A stretch of DNA of 64,000 nt from Actinomycetota bacterium (GTDB taxonomy: Bacteria; Actinomycetota; Thermoleophilia; Solirubrobacterales; Solirubrobacteraceae), in assembly GCA_018268595.1 (NCBI GenBank), contig JAFDWH010000009.1:425082-489081 (forward strand). Reading direction: 5' to 3'. Position 1 is the first letter of the stretch. The number at the start of each line of letters is the position of its first letter. The notes beneath the pieces are model-generated. The model did not search any database, was not told the origin of the DNA, and saw nothing but the letters and a program-made list of their open reading frames with translations. Shown in pieces: positions 7,551 to 16,541 of this stretch. A program made the translations under genes and the position numbers.

Positions 7551-7916
7551 TCAGCGCAGGTAGATGTTGTCGAGCACCCGTTCGTCGGATGCGCGCTTTA
7601 TCGCGATCCAGGCGTTGCCGCCGGTGAGTCTTCTTATCTTGATCGTGCAGCCGCGCTCCTGCCTGGCAGGGGCTGTGGCGCCTTCGCACGTCGTTTCCGG
7701 GAAAACGATTTCGTAGCGCGTCGGGAACGCGTTGCCGAGCCTCAACGTGATGCCTTCTAGCGCGCCGAATTGAACCGTGTCGAGCTTTATCGTTTCCGTC
7801 GCGCCGAACGTGAGCGTCTGAACCGTCGGCTTGGCCCCCGGCCCGTTGCAGCCGGTCACCGCCAGCGGGAAGGCCACGGCCGCGAGCGCCACTGCGAGCG
7901 CTCTCATGCCACGCAT
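7551..7916 (-). CDS. Small secreted lipoprotein, function unknown
   Basis: A 121-residue protein starting at ATG 7916 behind a GGGGGTGG ribosome-like site (an internal ATG at 7907 is possible). It has a classic lipoprotein signal peptide with lipobox VTGC, Cys at residue 23. The mature part is beta-rich with two Cys (FPETTCEGA, ERGCTIKIRR) that could form a disulfide. No family recognised. Codon use is clearly different from neighbours: many T-ending codons and visibly lower GC, shared with the next upstream gene, which suggests recent acquisition of both. It follows that gene with a 17-base gap, so they are probably co-transcribed. Confidence 0.75.
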   Translation of the reverse strand: MRGMRALAVALAAVAFPLAVTGCNGPGAKPTVQTLTFGATETIKLDTVQFGALEGITLRLGNAFPTRYEIVFPETTCEGATAPARQERGCTIKIRRLTGGNAWIAIKRASDERVLDNIYLR

Positions 7917-7933
7917 GGTCCACCCCCGGGGCC

Positions 7934-8551
7934 TCATATTAGCCTCACGATCATGCCGTTTTCGGATTCGATCACTTCGACTTCCCCGCTTCCGCTGGCC
8001 GTTCCGGACGCGGGACAGAAGCCGCCGGTGGAAGGGATTCTCGCCGCTTCTTCGGCTCTCACCGACGTGACGGTCCCTTCGGCGCTGAGGTTCGCTATCA
8101 CCCTCGCCGGGCTTTCGGCGGTGGATCTGTATAGGCACGACACGCCGAGGATGGTGACCTGGAAGCTCATCCCGACCACGTCGAAGTTGATGCCGGTTAT
8201 TCTCGGTAGCGTCCCGGTGAACGAGTTGTATTTGATGTGCCACGGCAGCGACGCGTCTAGCGGCGTCGGCCTCGCCCCTTCGGTGCCTCTGCACGTTTCC
8301 GTCGGCAGGAAGCCCGACGTCGCGTAGCCCACTAGCAGCCCTCTCGTCTTCGCGAACGTCGCGGCGTGCAGCGAGCCCGTTATGTACACGTGACACGCTG
8401 TCGATATGCCTTCGGTTCTGAAGGTGAGTTCTGACCAGTAGGCGTTGAACGTTCTTTCGTTGACGCTCAGCCTGCCGCCGAATGCGTTCCCGGCAGCGAC
8501 GAGCATGACCGTCGCCGCAAGCGCCGCGACGGCCCCCTTCCGGAAGCTCAT
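7934..8551 (-). CDS. Secreted protein with signal peptide, function unknown
   Basis: A 205-residue protein beginning MSFRKGAVAAL with a Sec signal peptide probably cut after the AFG segment near residue 25. The mature chain holds four Cys (TACHV, TETCRG, VSCLYR, GFCPA) that could form two disulfides. It reads as a beta-rich exported domain; I know no family for it. Like its downstream neighbour it has lower GC and T-ending codons, so the pair forms an islet of foreign composition in very GC-rich DNA. The start is chosen at the ATG preceding the signal peptide; a longer frame upstream has no coding character. Confidence 0.75.
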   Translation of the reverse strand: MSFRKGAVAALAATVMLVAAGNAFGGRLSVNERTFNAYWSELTFRTEGISTACHVYITGSLHAATFAKTRGLLVGYATSGFLPTETCRGTEGARPTPLDASLPWHIKYNSFTGTLPRITGINFDVVGMSFQVTILGVSCLYRSTAESPARVIANLSAEGTVTSVRAEEAARIPSTGGFCPASGTASGSGEVEVIESENGMIVRLI

Positions 8552-8668
8552 AGACCTGCCCTTTCCCCCGGGGCAGCTGCAGGCTGCCCGATTAGTCCAC
8601 CTTCCCACCGGTAAGTTACTGTATAGTGGTCGAGCTTTCAACCATGTTGGGGTGAAAAGGGGGAAGTG

Positions 8669-9142
8669 ATGATCCGGGGGACGCTCCTGCTGCTGTTGGT
8701 GACGGCTTGCGTCACCACCGCAGCCGGCTGCGGCGACGCGACGGCGCCGCAGAAGCGATCCGGGGCGGCGACCGCCACCGCCTCCGGGGCGAGCTTCGTG
8801 CAAGACGTCGAAGAGACGTGCGCGCGCGTGAACCGGCAGCTGCTGCGGCTCACACGCCACGCGACGGACCTGACGCCGACGATGCGCAAGGGCATCGCGA
8901 TCGAAGGCGACGCGCTCGCGCACCTGCAGGCGCTGCGTCCCCCCGCCGCGATGCGCGACGGCTACGCGGCCTTCACGCACGCGTTCGCCGCGCGCCACGC
9001 CGCGCGCATGCAGCAGCTCGCGAGGCTCGAAGCCGACGACTTCCACCACTACCGGGCCGTCGAGGCGCGCGTGAACGCGCAGACGTCGAACGTGATGCGC
9101 ACGGCCAAGCGCCTCGCGCTCGGCCGCTGCCCGACGTTCTGA
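8669..9142 (+). CDS. Secreted lipoprotein, function unknown
   Basis: A 157-residue protein with an N-terminal hydrophobic segment and lipobox TAAGC, Cys at residue 21. The mature part is helical (VQDVEETCARVNRQLLRLT..., then MRDGYAAFTHAFAARHAARM) and rich in Arg/Ala/His. The ATG at 8669 has a GGGGGAAG ribosome site. It is divergent from the low-GC secreted gene and returns to the high-GC codon use of the chromosome. No family recognised; similar small helical lipoproteins with a pair of Cys are common in Solirubrobacterales. Confidence 0.75.
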   Translation: MIRGTLLLLLVTACVTTAAGCGDATAPQKRSGAATATASGASFVQDVEETCARVNRQLLRLTRHATDLTPTMRKGIAIEGDALAHLQALRPPAAMRDGYAAFTHAFAARHAARMQQLARLEADDFHHYRAVEARVNAQTSNVMRTAKRLALGRCPTF

Positions 9143-9166
9143 GCGGTCGTCCGCTGCTGCGTGGCG

Positions 9167-9403
9167 CTACGACGCGCGGGCGCGCGTGCCGTCCGTCTGG
9201 AACCAGGCGAACACGAGCGCGGCGAGGCCGAGCAGCAGCGCGGCGATGCCGTGCTTGACGTGATGGTGCGCGGAGCCGGCCTGGTGGCCCGGGACGAACG
9301 ACGGCAGCGAGGACGCGGAGTCCGCGAAGTACATGGCGGCGAGCGCGAACAGCAGGACCGCGACGACGATCGCGGGTATGACGAGATGCGGTCGCTTGGT
9401 CAC
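9167..9403 (-). CDS. Small two-helix membrane protein
   Basis: A 78-residue protein starting with GTG at 9403, eight bases after a GGAGG ribosome site. It has two predicted membrane helices (VIPAIVVAVLLFALAAMYF and GIAALLLGLAALVFAWF) joined by a His-rich loop (SAHHHVKHG). It lies directly downstream of uppP on the same strand with a 17-base gap and is probably in that operon. Function unknown; the His cluster could bind metal but nothing shows it. Confidence 0.7.
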   Translation of the reverse strand: MTKRPHLVIPAIVVAVLLFALAAMYFADSASSLPSFVPGHQAGSAHHHVKHGIAALLLGLAALVFAWFQTDGTRARAS

Positions 9404-9420
9404 GACGAGGGACCTCCGGG

Positions 9421-10293
9421 TCAGGTGATCGCGAAGCCGATCGCGAGCGCCGCACCGACAGCGGTGCAGTAGACGGCGAACGGCGTGAGTCGGTTCGTCT
9501 CGAAGAAGCGCAGCAGGAAGCGCACGGAGAAGTAGGCGGTGACGGCGGCGCACAGCGCGGCGACGAGCGCCTGTCCGCGCACGTGCTCGCCGTGCGGGCC
9601 GAACAGCTCGGGCAGCTTCAGCAGCGCCGCAGCGCCGATGATCGGCGTCGCCAGCAGGAACGCGAAGCGCGCCGCGTCCTCGTTCGAGAGGCCGGCGAGC
9701 AGGCCGCCGCTCATGCTCGCGCCCGAGCGCGAGAGGCCGGGGATCAGCGCGAGCGCCTGCGCGGTGCCGATCCCGAGCGCTCTGCGGAAGTCGAGCCGCT
9801 GCGCGATCACGATGTCGGAGCGCGGCCCCTCGGGGACGTGCTCCGGGGCGCGGCGGCGCAGCCGCTCGGCGCCGAACAGCATCAACCCGTTGAGGAACAG
9901 GAAGATCGCCGCCGTCTGCGCCGAGGCGAACACGCTGCGCAGCGGGTGCTCGAGCAGCAGCCCGAGCAGGCCGGCCGGGATCGTCGCGACGACGATCAGC
10001 CAGCCGAGCTTCGCGTCGGCGTCGTCGGCCGCGATCTCGCGCGCCTGCAGCGAGCGCCACAGCCCGCGGACGATGCGCGCCCAGTCGGCGCGGAAGAAGC
10101 CGAGCAGCACGAGCGCGGTGGCGGCGTGCGTGGCGACCAGGAACGTGACGAAGTACTCGTCGTTCTGGTGGATGTTCCAGCCGAACAGCGCCGGCAGCAC
10201 GACGCTGTGCCCGAGGCTTGAGATCGGGAACAGCTCCGAGACGCCCTGCACCAGGCCGAGCACGACCGCCTGGAAGTACGAGATCGGGTCCAT
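9421..10293 (-). CDS. uppP: Undecaprenyl-diphosphatase (BacA/UppP)
   Basis: A 290-residue polytopic membrane protein that dephosphorylates undecaprenyl pyrophosphate to recycle the lipid carrier of cell-wall synthesis; extra copies give bacitracin resistance. Family hallmarks are the N-terminal QGVSELFPISSLGH motif near residue 16-29 and the second motif GLSRSGASMSGG near residue 185, which together form the active site. The ISSLGH variant replaces the commoner ISSTAH and is typical of one actinobacterial branch. It follows the response regulator-histidine kinase pair on the same strand after 45 bases that contain a direct repeat, which suggests control by that system. Confidence 0.93.
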   Translation of the reverse strand: MDPISYFQAVVLGLVQGVSELFPISSLGHSVVLPALFGWNIHQNDEYFVTFLVATHAATALVLLGFFRADWARIVRGLWRSLQAREIAADDADAKLGWLIVVATIPAGLLGLLLEHPLRSVFASAQTAAIFLFLNGLMLFGAERLRRRAPEHVPEGPRSDIVIAQRLDFRRALGIGTAQALALIPGLSRSGASMSGGLLAGLSNEDAARFAFLLATPIIGAAALLKLPELFGPHGEHVRGQALVAALCAAVTAYFSVRFLLRFFETNRLTPFAVYCTAVGAALAIGFAIT

Positions 10294-10312
10294 CGCCCCG
10301 GCACGATGACCG

Positions 10313-10334
10313 GCGCAGATGACGCGCAGATGAC
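10313..10334 (-). promoter_or_regulatory. Tandem 11-bp direct repeat upstream of uppP
   Basis: GCGCAGATGAC occurs twice head to tail (10313-10323, 10324-10334), with a third GATGAC at 10305-10310. On the coding strand this is GTCATCTGCGC repeated with an 11-bp period, 20 to 41 bases before the uppP start. OmpR/PhoB-class regulators bind such one-turn direct repeats, and the nearest regulator gene (11679-12356) encodes one. The link is inference. Confidence 0.35.
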
Positions 10335-10338
10335 GGCG

Positions 10339-11697
10339 TCACGCGAGCGGCAGGCGCAGCCACGCGTCCGCGCCGCGGCGGTCGCCGCGATTGCGCAGGC
10401 CAGCCTCGCCGTCGTGCGCGTTCGCGATCAGCCCGACGATCGCGAGGCCGAGGCCGGCGCCCGGCCCGCTGCGCGCGCGGTCGAGCTGGCTGAAGCGCTC
10501 GAACGCCTGCGGGATGAACTCGGCCGGGACGCCCGCGCCCTCGTCGAGCACGTGCAGCTCGACCGTGCCGTCGACGTGACGCGAGCGCAGCGTGACCGCG
10601 CCGTCGCCGTGCCGCAGCGCGTTCTCGACGAGGTTCGAGAGCGCCTGCTCGATCCGCGGCGCGTCGGCGCGCAGCGCGACGTCCGCGCCCGCTTCGACCG
10701 TCAGGCTGCGCCGCTGCTCGCGCGCACGGGTGCGGAAGCGGCGCGCCGTGTCCTCCAGCAGCGCCTGGACGTCGAGCGGCCGGCGGTCGAGCGCGAGCTG
10801 ACCGGCGTCGCTCTGCGCCACGAGCAGCAGGTCGTCGGCGAGCTGGGCGAGCCGGTCGGCCTCCTCGCCGACCGTCGCGAGCGCCGCGCGCAGCGTCTCG
10901 GGCGGGTTCGGGGTCCGCAACGCGACCTCGACCTCGGTCTTGAGGATCGCCAGCGGGGCGCGCAGCTCGTGGCTGGCGTCGGACACGAACGCGCGCTCGC
11001 GCTCGCGCGCTCGCTCGAGCCGCGCGAGCATGTCGTTCAACGTCACGCCGAGGCGGTGGACCTCGTCGTCGGCGACCGGCAGCGGCAGGCGCGCATGCGG
11101 GTCGAGGTCGGAGATGCGCGAGGCCGCGCGGCGCATCGCCTCCATCGGCCGCACGACCGCGCGCGCGAGCCCGTAGCCCGCGAGCGCCGCGACCAGCAGC
11201 GTCAGCATGCCGCCGACGAGCAGCGTGCGCTTGGCCAGCTCGGCGGCGTGCTCGCGCTGCGCGAGCGACGCCTCGACCACCAGCACGCGCCCGCCCGCCA
11301 GGCGCCGCACGAGCAGACGCCGCTGCTCGCCGCGATCGACGAACGAGGTGCTGCGCGCGGCCTCGCGCACCTCCGCCCGGCTCAGCAGCGGCGCGTGCTC
11401 GCGCGCCGGTGCGACCGCGACCGTCCCGTCCGCCCGCAGCACCTGCGCTGCGAGGTCGCTGCCGCCGAGCAGCTCGGGGTGGCGCGCGAGCCCGGAGGCC
11501 CCCTGCTGGCCCAGCAGCGCGGCGACGTCGTCCGCGCGTGCGCGCAGCGTCGCGTTGAGCCCGTCGTCGAGGCCGGCGTGGAAGTTCAGGTACAGGAGCG
11601 CGCCGATCGCCGCGAGCGTCACCGCGATCGCGCCGGTGTAGGCGAGCGTCAGCTTCGCGCGGATCGAGAGGCCGTCGATCAGCGCGCGGGGTCGCAC
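10339..11697 (-). CDS. Two-component sensor histidine kinase
   Basis: A 452-residue membrane kinase. Domains in order: first membrane helix ([20 protein letters not shown]) near residues 15-35, an extracytoplasmic region of about 130 residues, second helix ([20 protein letters not shown]), a HAMP domain, the H-box [16 protein letters not shown] with the phospho-acceptor His, then N-box [12 protein letters not shown]1 DEGAGVP and G2 GAGLGLAIV of the ATPase domain. Start is taken as the GTG at 11697, overlapping the response regulator by 19 bases; a longer frame lacks coding character. Its ligand is unknown. With uppP downstream, a cell-envelope signal is plausible. Confidence 0.9.
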   Translation of the reverse strand: MRPRALIDGLSIRAKLTLAYTGAIAVTLAAIGALLYLNFHAGLDDGLNATLRARADDVAALLGQQGASGLARHPELLGGSDLAAQVLRADGTVAVAPAREHAPLLSRAEVREAARSTSFVDRGEQRRLLVRRLAGGRVLVVEASLAQREHAAELAKRTLLVGGMLTLLVAALAGYGLARAVVRPMEAMRRAASRISDLDPHARLPLPVADDEVHRLGVTLNDMLARLERARERERAFVSDASHELRAPLAILKTEVEVALRTPNPPETLRAALATVGEEADRLAQLADDLLLVAQSDAGQLALDRRPLDVQALLEDTARRFRTRAREQRRSLTVEAGADVALRADAPRIEQALSNLVENALRHGDGAVTLRSRHVDGTVELHVLDEGAGVPAEFIPQAFERFSQLDRARSGPGAGLGLAIVGLIANAHDGEAGLRNRGDRRGADAWLRLPLA

Positions 11698-12356
11698 AGC
11701 CGGTACCCCGCGCCGCGCACGGTCTGGATCGACTCGACGTCGAAGGGGCGGTCGACCTTCTCGCGCAGACGCCGCACCGCGACGTCCACGACGTTCGAGC
11801 GATGCTCGAAGGCGCCGTCCCACACCGCGTCGAGCAGGTCGTAGCGCGAGACGACCTCGCCCGCCCGGCGCATGAACGCCTCCAGGATCGCGACCTCACG
11901 CGCGCTCAGCGCGATCTCGCGCGCGCCCCGCCAGGCCCTGTGCGCGACCGGGTCGAGCCGCAGGTCCCCGACCGCCAGCACGGCTGGGCGCGGGCGCGCG
12001 CCGCGCCGGTCGAGCGCGCGCACGCGCGCGAGCAGCTCCTCGAACGAGAACGGCTTGACCATGTAGTCGTCGGCGCCGGCGTTCAGGCCGGCCACGCGAT
12101 CCGCCACCGCGTCACGCGCGGTCAGCATCAGGATCGGCGTCCACACCTGGGCCGCGCGCAGCCGCCGGCACGTCTCGAACCCGTCGATCCCCGGCAGCAT
12201 CACGTCCAGCACGATCGCCGCGTAGCCGGCCGACGCGGCCCGCCACACCGCGTCCTCCCCGCGCGTCACCACGTCGGCCGCGATCCCCTCCGCCGCGAGC
12301 CCTCGCCGCAGCACGGACGCCAGCCGCACGTCGTCCTCGACCACCAGGACCCTCAC
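11679..12356 (-). CDS. OmpR-family response regulator
   Basis: A 225-residue regulator with an N-terminal receiver ([16 protein letters not shown]; phospho-acceptor Asp in [16 protein letters not shown]; Lys in [11 protein letters not shown]) and a C-terminal winged helix ([25 protein letters not shown] end). The start is the GTG at 12356, since longer frames become Arg-rich noise. It is the first gene of a regulator-kinase-uppP-small membrane protein operon and pairs with the kinase that overlaps its 3' end. Confidence 0.92.
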   Translation of the reverse strand: MRVLVVEDDVRLASVLRRGLAAEGIAADVVTRGEDAVWRAASAGYAAIVLDVMLPGIDGFETCRRLRAAQVWTPILMLTARDAVADRVAGLNAGADDYMVKPFSFEELLARVRALDRRGARPRPAVLAVGDLRLDPVAHRAWRGAREIALSAREVAILEAFMRRAGEVVSRYDLLDAVWDGAFEHRSNVVDVAVRRLREKVDRPFDVESIQTVRGAGYRLCDPAR

Positions 12357-12592
12357 AGCCGTACAGGTTCCCACGCCGTCCGCGCCGCCGCCACGGGCGA
12401 GTGGCGGAGTCGAACGCCTCAACTCGCTCGCCGCTCGGCGCAGGCGTCCGCGCACGCGCCGCGATCCCGCGTGCGCCAAGTCGCGTCGCGCGCCCGGGTG
12501 CGCCGGTAAGGTGCCCGCACCCGATCGGGGGCCGTCGGGACCGGCACGGTGCCGGCTGCACGGCCCGGCCGAGACGCTCGCCACCCATCGCC

Positions 12593-12982
12593 TTGACCGT
12601 CTGGATCGACATCGCCGCGCTCGCCGTCCCGATGCTTTCGGCCGGGCTGCTCGGCGCCGCGCTGCGCGCACCGCTGCCGCAGGCGGCGCTGCCGGCGCTG
12701 TTCGCGCTGATGGCGGGCAGCGCCGTGCTCGGCTCCGTCGCCGCCGCGCACGGGCGCACGCTCGCGGCCGGGGCGGCGACCGTGGGCGCGGTCGCGGCGC
12801 TGATCGCGCTCGCGACCGGCGTCTGCACGCGCGACGCGCAGCTCGCCGCGGGCGGCGGGTCCGCCGAGCTGCTGCTCGCCGGGCTCCCCCGCTCGTCCCG
12901 CGGGCGCTGGCGCAAGTTCGAGCGCGACCTGTGGGCCTACGTCGCCGCCCACGCCCGCGGCCACGCGGCCGACGACGCCTGA
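12593..12982 (+). CDS. Small hypothetical membrane protein
   Basis: I do not recognise this gene. Hydrophobic, coding-like sequence begins at a TTG at 12593 (VWIDIAALAVPMLSAGLLG) and contains about three membrane helices, ending in a charged cytoplasmic tail (RGRWRKFERDLWAYVAAHA). The frame upstream of the TTG reads Arg-rich and is unlikely to be translated; the start is therefore uncertain. It is divergent from the response regulator and sits ahead of the oxidase operon. The 236 bases between it and the regulator show nothing I can name. Confidence 0.5.
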   Translation: MTVWIDIAALAVPMLSAGLLGAALRAPLPQAALPALFALMAGSAVLGSVAAAHGRTLAAGAATVGAVAALIALATGVCTRDAQLAAGGGSAELLLAGLPRSSRGRWRKFERDLWAYVAAHARGHAADDA

Positions 12983-13084
12983 GCGACGCCCACGCGACAA
13001 CTTCGGCGCGGGTGGCATCACGCGGCACCGCGCGGGGAAACAGAGCCTTGGCCCGCGACGAGCGAGCGGGCCTTGGAGGTGACG

Positions 13085-13741
13085 ATGTCGCGTGGAGCCC
13101 GGTTGCTCGCAGTGGCAGGCGCGACGGCGGTGGCCGTGGCGCTCGTGGCGATCTACGTCGCCGACTTCCTCGCCGCCAACCCCACGCCGCTGCGCGCCGC
13201 GCCGGCGCCGCGCGGGGCGCAGCTGACGCTCCAGACGGTCGCGTCGTACGGCCACGACCCGCACCCGGACTGGGTCTCCTACCTCGCGCGCGACGGGTCC
13301 GGCAAGTGGCACCACACGACGATCTTCAAGGTGCCGGCGCACGCGCTCGTGCGCGTGACGGTCTACCAGTACGACACCGCCACCGGCCTGCGCAACCCGT
13401 TCTGGTCGCAGGTGCGCGGCACGGTCGGCAACACGATGACGGTCGACGGCAGAACGCTGCACGCGCTGCCGCCCGACGACGCCTCGCACACGTTCGCGAT
13501 CCCGGAGCTCGGCGTCAGCGTGCCGCTCAAGGGCGTCGGCGACAACGCGCCGAACCAGTGCAGCGTCGCGCCGTGCACGGCCGCGCAGGCGCACACGACG
13601 GTGACGTTCACCTTCCGCACGGGCAACCCCGGCAGATTCCGCTGGCAGTGCTTCGTGCCGTGCGCGGCGAGCTTCGTGTTCGGCAACGGCGGCCCGATGC
13701 AGTCGATCGGCTGGATGGACGGATACGTCCAGGTGGTGTGA
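13085..13741 (+). CDS. Membrane-anchored cupredoxin-like protein at the head of the oxidase operon
   Basis: A 218-residue protein starting at an ATG six bases after a GGAGG site. An N-terminal helix (residues 8-28) anchors a periplasmic domain resembling the subunit II cupredoxin fold: a conserved His (DDASHTF), then WQCFVPCAA and GGPM near the C-terminus. The Cys-x3-Cys spacing matches a CuA loop, but the His that follows in CuA is missing, so it may bind a single copper or none. A second Cys pair (QCSVAPC) could be a disulfide. It precedes ctaC by three bases and is surely in the operon. It could be a copper donor or an accessory subunit. Confidence 0.75.
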   Translation: MSRGARLLAVAGATAVAVALVAIYVADFLAANPTPLRAAPAPRGAQLTLQTVASYGHDPHPDWVSYLARDGSGKWHHTTIFKVPAHALVRVTVYQYDTATGLRNPFWSQVRGTVGNTMTVDGRTLHALPPDDASHTFAIPELGVSVPLKGVGDNAPNQCSVAPCTAAQAHTTVTFTFRTGNPGRFRWQCFVPCAASFVFGNGGPMQSIGWMDGYVQVV

Positions 13742-13744
13742 GGC

Positions 13745-14614
13745 GTGACGAGCAACCTGGCACCCGCCGCAGCGCCGTCCGGAGAGCCGCACATCCGGCG
13801 GCTGATCGTGATCTGGGTGGTGCTGAGCGCGATCGGAGTGGCGCTCGTCGTGTTCGCGCTCGGCCCGCACATGCCGCCGTGGACGTTCAGCGACGAGGCG
13901 CGCGACCAGCGCAACATCAACATCATGCTCGCGGCGCTGGCCACGCCGGTGCTGCTCGCGGTCTGGATGGCGCTCGTCTACTCGATCGTCGCGTTCCGCC
14001 AGCGCGGCGTCGCGATCGTCGACGGGACGCCGATCCACGGCGGCGGCAGGCTGGAGGTCGCGTGGATCGTCGTCACGACGCTCATCGTGGTGAGCCTCGC
14101 GGTGGCCGGCACCGCCGCGCTGTTCGGGACGACGAAGGGCGCCGGCGGCGGGCAGGGGCCGGACCCGCTGGCGGTGCCGCACGGGTCGCTGCCGCCGCTG
14201 CAGGTGCAGGTGATCGGACAGCAGTGGGCGTGGACCTTCCGCTACCCGGCCTTCGGCGGCGTCGAGACGACGCAGATCGCGATCCCCGCGGGACGCGTGA
14301 TCGCGCTGCACGTCACGTCGCTCGACGTGAACCACTCGTTCTGGGCGATCCGCCTCGGCGTCAAGGCCGACGCGATCCCCGGCTCGGACAACGTCGCGTT
14401 CGTGCGGCCGCGGCGGCCCGGGTCGTTCAGGATCCGCTGCGCCGAGCTGTGCGGCCTCTGGCACGGGCACATGTTCACCACCGGCCTGGTGCTGACGCCG
14501 GCCGCCTTCTCCAGCTGGATCCGCCGTCAGGTCGTGGCGAACGCGGCGGCGACGAGAACGCTCCCGCCGTACTCGACGCACTACTTCCCGGAACCGCTCC
14601 GACGGGCAGGTTGA
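13745..14614 (+). CDS. ctaC: Cytochrome c oxidase subunit II
   Basis: A 289-residue subunit II that accepts electrons from cytochrome c through a binuclear CuA centre. There are two N-terminal membrane helices (VIWVVLSAIGVALVVFAL and LATPVLLAVWMALVYSIVAF), a third hydrophobic stretch (VVTTLIVVSLAVAGTAALFG), then the cupredoxin domain with QQWAWTFRYP, the His of VNHSFW and the complete CuA loop CAELCGLWHGHM. No heme c domain follows, so it is not a fused caa3 subunit. GTG start at 13745; the stop is one base before the ctaD ATG. Confidence 0.95.
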   Translation: MTSNLAPAAAPSGEPHIRRLIVIWVVLSAIGVALVVFALGPHMPPWTFSDEARDQRNINIMLAALATPVLLAVWMALVYSIVAFRQRGVAIVDGTPIHGGGRLEVAWIVVTTLIVVSLAVAGTAALFGTTKGAGGGQGPDPLAVPHGSLPPLQVQVIGQQWAWTFRYPAFGGVETTQIAIPAGRVIALHVTSLDVNHSFWAIRLGVKADAIPGSDNVAFVRPRRPGSFRIRCAELCGLWHGHMFTTGLVLTPAAFSSWIRRQVVANAAATRTLPPYSTHYFPEPLRRAG

Positions 14615-14615
14615 C

Positions 14616-16541
14616 ATGAGCGACGTGGCATTCGAGCAGCACGCACCGAGACCCGCGGCCGCGCCGCCGTGGTGGCGCCGCCTGATCGGCTTCAACCTGC
14701 TCGCGGCGTCCGCGCTCGGCATCGGCGGCTGGTTCCTCGGTCACTGGGTCGGCACGCGCATCACGATCGGGATGGACTCCCAGCTCGGCACCGACCAGAA
14801 CGACATCGCGACGTTCATGGGCTTCCTGTTCGCGGTGAGCGGCTGGCTGATCGGGCTCGGATTCCTCAACTACCCGCTCGGCCGCATGCTCGGCCGCCCC
14901 CCGTCGCTGCGCGAGAAGGAGGAGGAGGGACCGGGCCGCTACTTCCGCCTCTGCACCGACCACAAGGTGGTCGGCATGCAGTACTTCGTCACGATCCTGC
15001 TGTTCTTCCTGATCGCGGGCCTCAACGCGATGTTCATCCGCGCCGAGCTGCTGACGCCGAAGGAGAAGCTGTGGAACGCCAACCAGTACCTCTCGCTGGT
15101 CGGCCTGCACGGCACGATGATGCTGATGATGATGTCGGCGGCGATCCTCGGACCGTTCGCCAACTACTTCGTGCCGATCATGATCGGCGCCCGGCGGATG
15201 GCCTTCCCGCGGCTCGAGTCGCTGTCGTTCTGGCTCGTCCCGCCGGCCGGGCTGATCCTGCTCTCGGCGGTCGCGCTCGGCGGTTTCCCGACCGGCTGGA
15301 CCGGCTACGCGCCGCTCGCCAACACGGCGCGCGCCGGCATGGACGCCTACCTGTTCGCGTTCGCGCTGATCGGCCTCTCGATGACGATCGTCGGCGCCAA
15401 CATGCTCGCGACGGTGCTGACGATGCGCGCGCCCGGCATGACGTGGACCCGCCTGCCGATCTTCGTCTGGGGCGTGATCTGCACGTCGGTGCTGATGGTG
15501 CTCGCCGCGCCGGTGCTGTTCGCGACGCTCTCGATGGTCGCGCTCGACCGCACCGCCGACACGTCCTTCTTCCTCGCGAGCGCCGGCGGCAGCCCGTTCC
15601 TCTACACGAACCTGTTCTGGTTCTTCGGGCACCCCGAGGTCTACATCCTCGCGCTGCCCGGCTTCGGCGTCGTGCTGGAGATCCTGCCCGTCTTCTCGCG
15701 CAAGCCGCTGTGGGGCTACCGCCTCGCGGTCGCCGGGATGCTCGGCGTCACGCTGCTGAGCTTCATGGTCTGGCAGCACCACCTGTTCGTCAGCGGCATG
15801 AACGCGGACCTGCGGCCGTTCTACATGCTCACGACCGAGCTGATCTCGGTGCCGACCGGCTTCATCTTCCTCAACGGGCTCGGCACGCTGTGGCGCGGCC
15901 GGATTCGCTTCACCGTGCCGATGCTGTTCGCGATGGCGTTCTTCTCGAACTTCCTGATCGGCGGACTGTCGGGCGTGTTCCTGTCCGACGTGCCGAGTGA
16001 CGTGAGCACCCACGGGAGTTACTTCGTGATGGCGCACTTCCACTACACGATCATGGGCGGCCTCGTCTTCGCGCTGTTCGCCGCCACGTACTACTGGCTG
16101 CCGAAGATGACCGGCCTGAGATTCAACGAGACGCTCGCGAAGATTCACTTCTGGGGGATGTTCGTCTTCTTCAACTTCACGTTCGCGCCGCTGTTCGTGG
16201 CCGGCATGCTCGGCATGCCGCGGCGCGTGTCGGTCTACTCCTCGAGCCTGCAGGGGATCAACGACTTCGTGTCGGTCTCGGCCTTCCTGCTCGGGCTCTC
16301 GATGCTCGTGTTCCTGATCAACCTCGTGTACTCGACGGTGTTCGCGCGCGTGCCGGCAGAGGCGAACCCGTGGCACTCGCGCGGCCTCGAGTTCCAGCTG
16401 CCGACGCCGATCCCGGTGCGCAACTTCGAGCGCACGCCGGTGATCGAGTCCGGCCCCTACGAGTACGGCGTGCCCGGCGCCCCGCCCGTCGCGGCGCTCG
16501 GGCGGCCCGCGGTCGCCGGCGGAGGAGGAAGCTCGCCGTGA
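14616..16541 (+). CDS. ctaD: Cytochrome c oxidase subunit I
   Basis: A 641-residue heme-copper oxidase catalytic subunit. The low-spin heme ligand lies in GLHGTMMLMMM, the CuB and tyrosine site in GHPEVYILALPGFG (HPEVY, A-type with the proton-channel Glu), the two further CuB His in WQHHLF, and the heme a/a3 ligands in MAHFHYTIMGG. It is about 90 residues longer than typical subunit I, with an extra N-terminal helix (residues 22-50) and a loop before the core, plus a Gly-rich tail. It reduces O2 to water and pumps protons. The stop overlaps the GTG of ctaE. Confidence 0.96.
   Translation: MSDVAFEQHAPRPAAAPPWWRRLIGFNLLAASALGIGGWFLGHWVGTRITIGMDSQLGTDQNDIATFMGFLFAVSGWLIGLGFLNYPLGRMLGRPPSLREKEEEGPGRYFRLCTDHKVVGMQYFVTILLFFLIAGLNAMFIRAELLTPKEKLWNANQYLSLVGLHGTMMLMMMSAAILGPFANYFVPIMIGARRMAFPRLESLSFWLVPPAGLILLSAVALGGFPTGWTGYAPLANTARAGMDAYLFAFALIGLSMTIVGANMLATVLTMRAPGMTWTRLPIFVWGVICTSVLMVLAAPVLFATLSMVALDRTADTSFFLASAGGSPFLYTNLFWFFGHPEVYILALPGFGVVLEILPVFSRKPLWGYRLAVAGMLGVTLLSFMVWQHHLFVSGMNADLRPFYMLTTELISVPTGFIFLNGLGTLWRGRIRFTVPMLFAMAFFSNFLIGGLSGVFLSDVPSDVSTHGSYFVMAHFHYTIMGGLVFALFAATYYWLPKMTGLRFNETLAKIHFWGMFVFFNFTFAPLFVAGMLGMPRRVSVYSSSLQGINDFVSVSAFLLGLSMLVFLINLVYSTVFARVPAEANPWHSRGLEFQLPTPIPVRNFERTPVIESGPYEYGVPGAPPVAALGRPAVAGGGGSSP

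Noticed and set aside
9167..11899. 910-residue minus-strand frame spanning several genes
   Set aside because: Only its last part (small membrane protein from 9403) is real; the rest is out of phase with the kinase and uppP genes.
14475..16376. 633-residue minus-strand frame antisense to ctaD
   Set aside because: His/Arg/Glu-rich mirror of the membrane-helix codons of subunit I; a typical antisense artefact.
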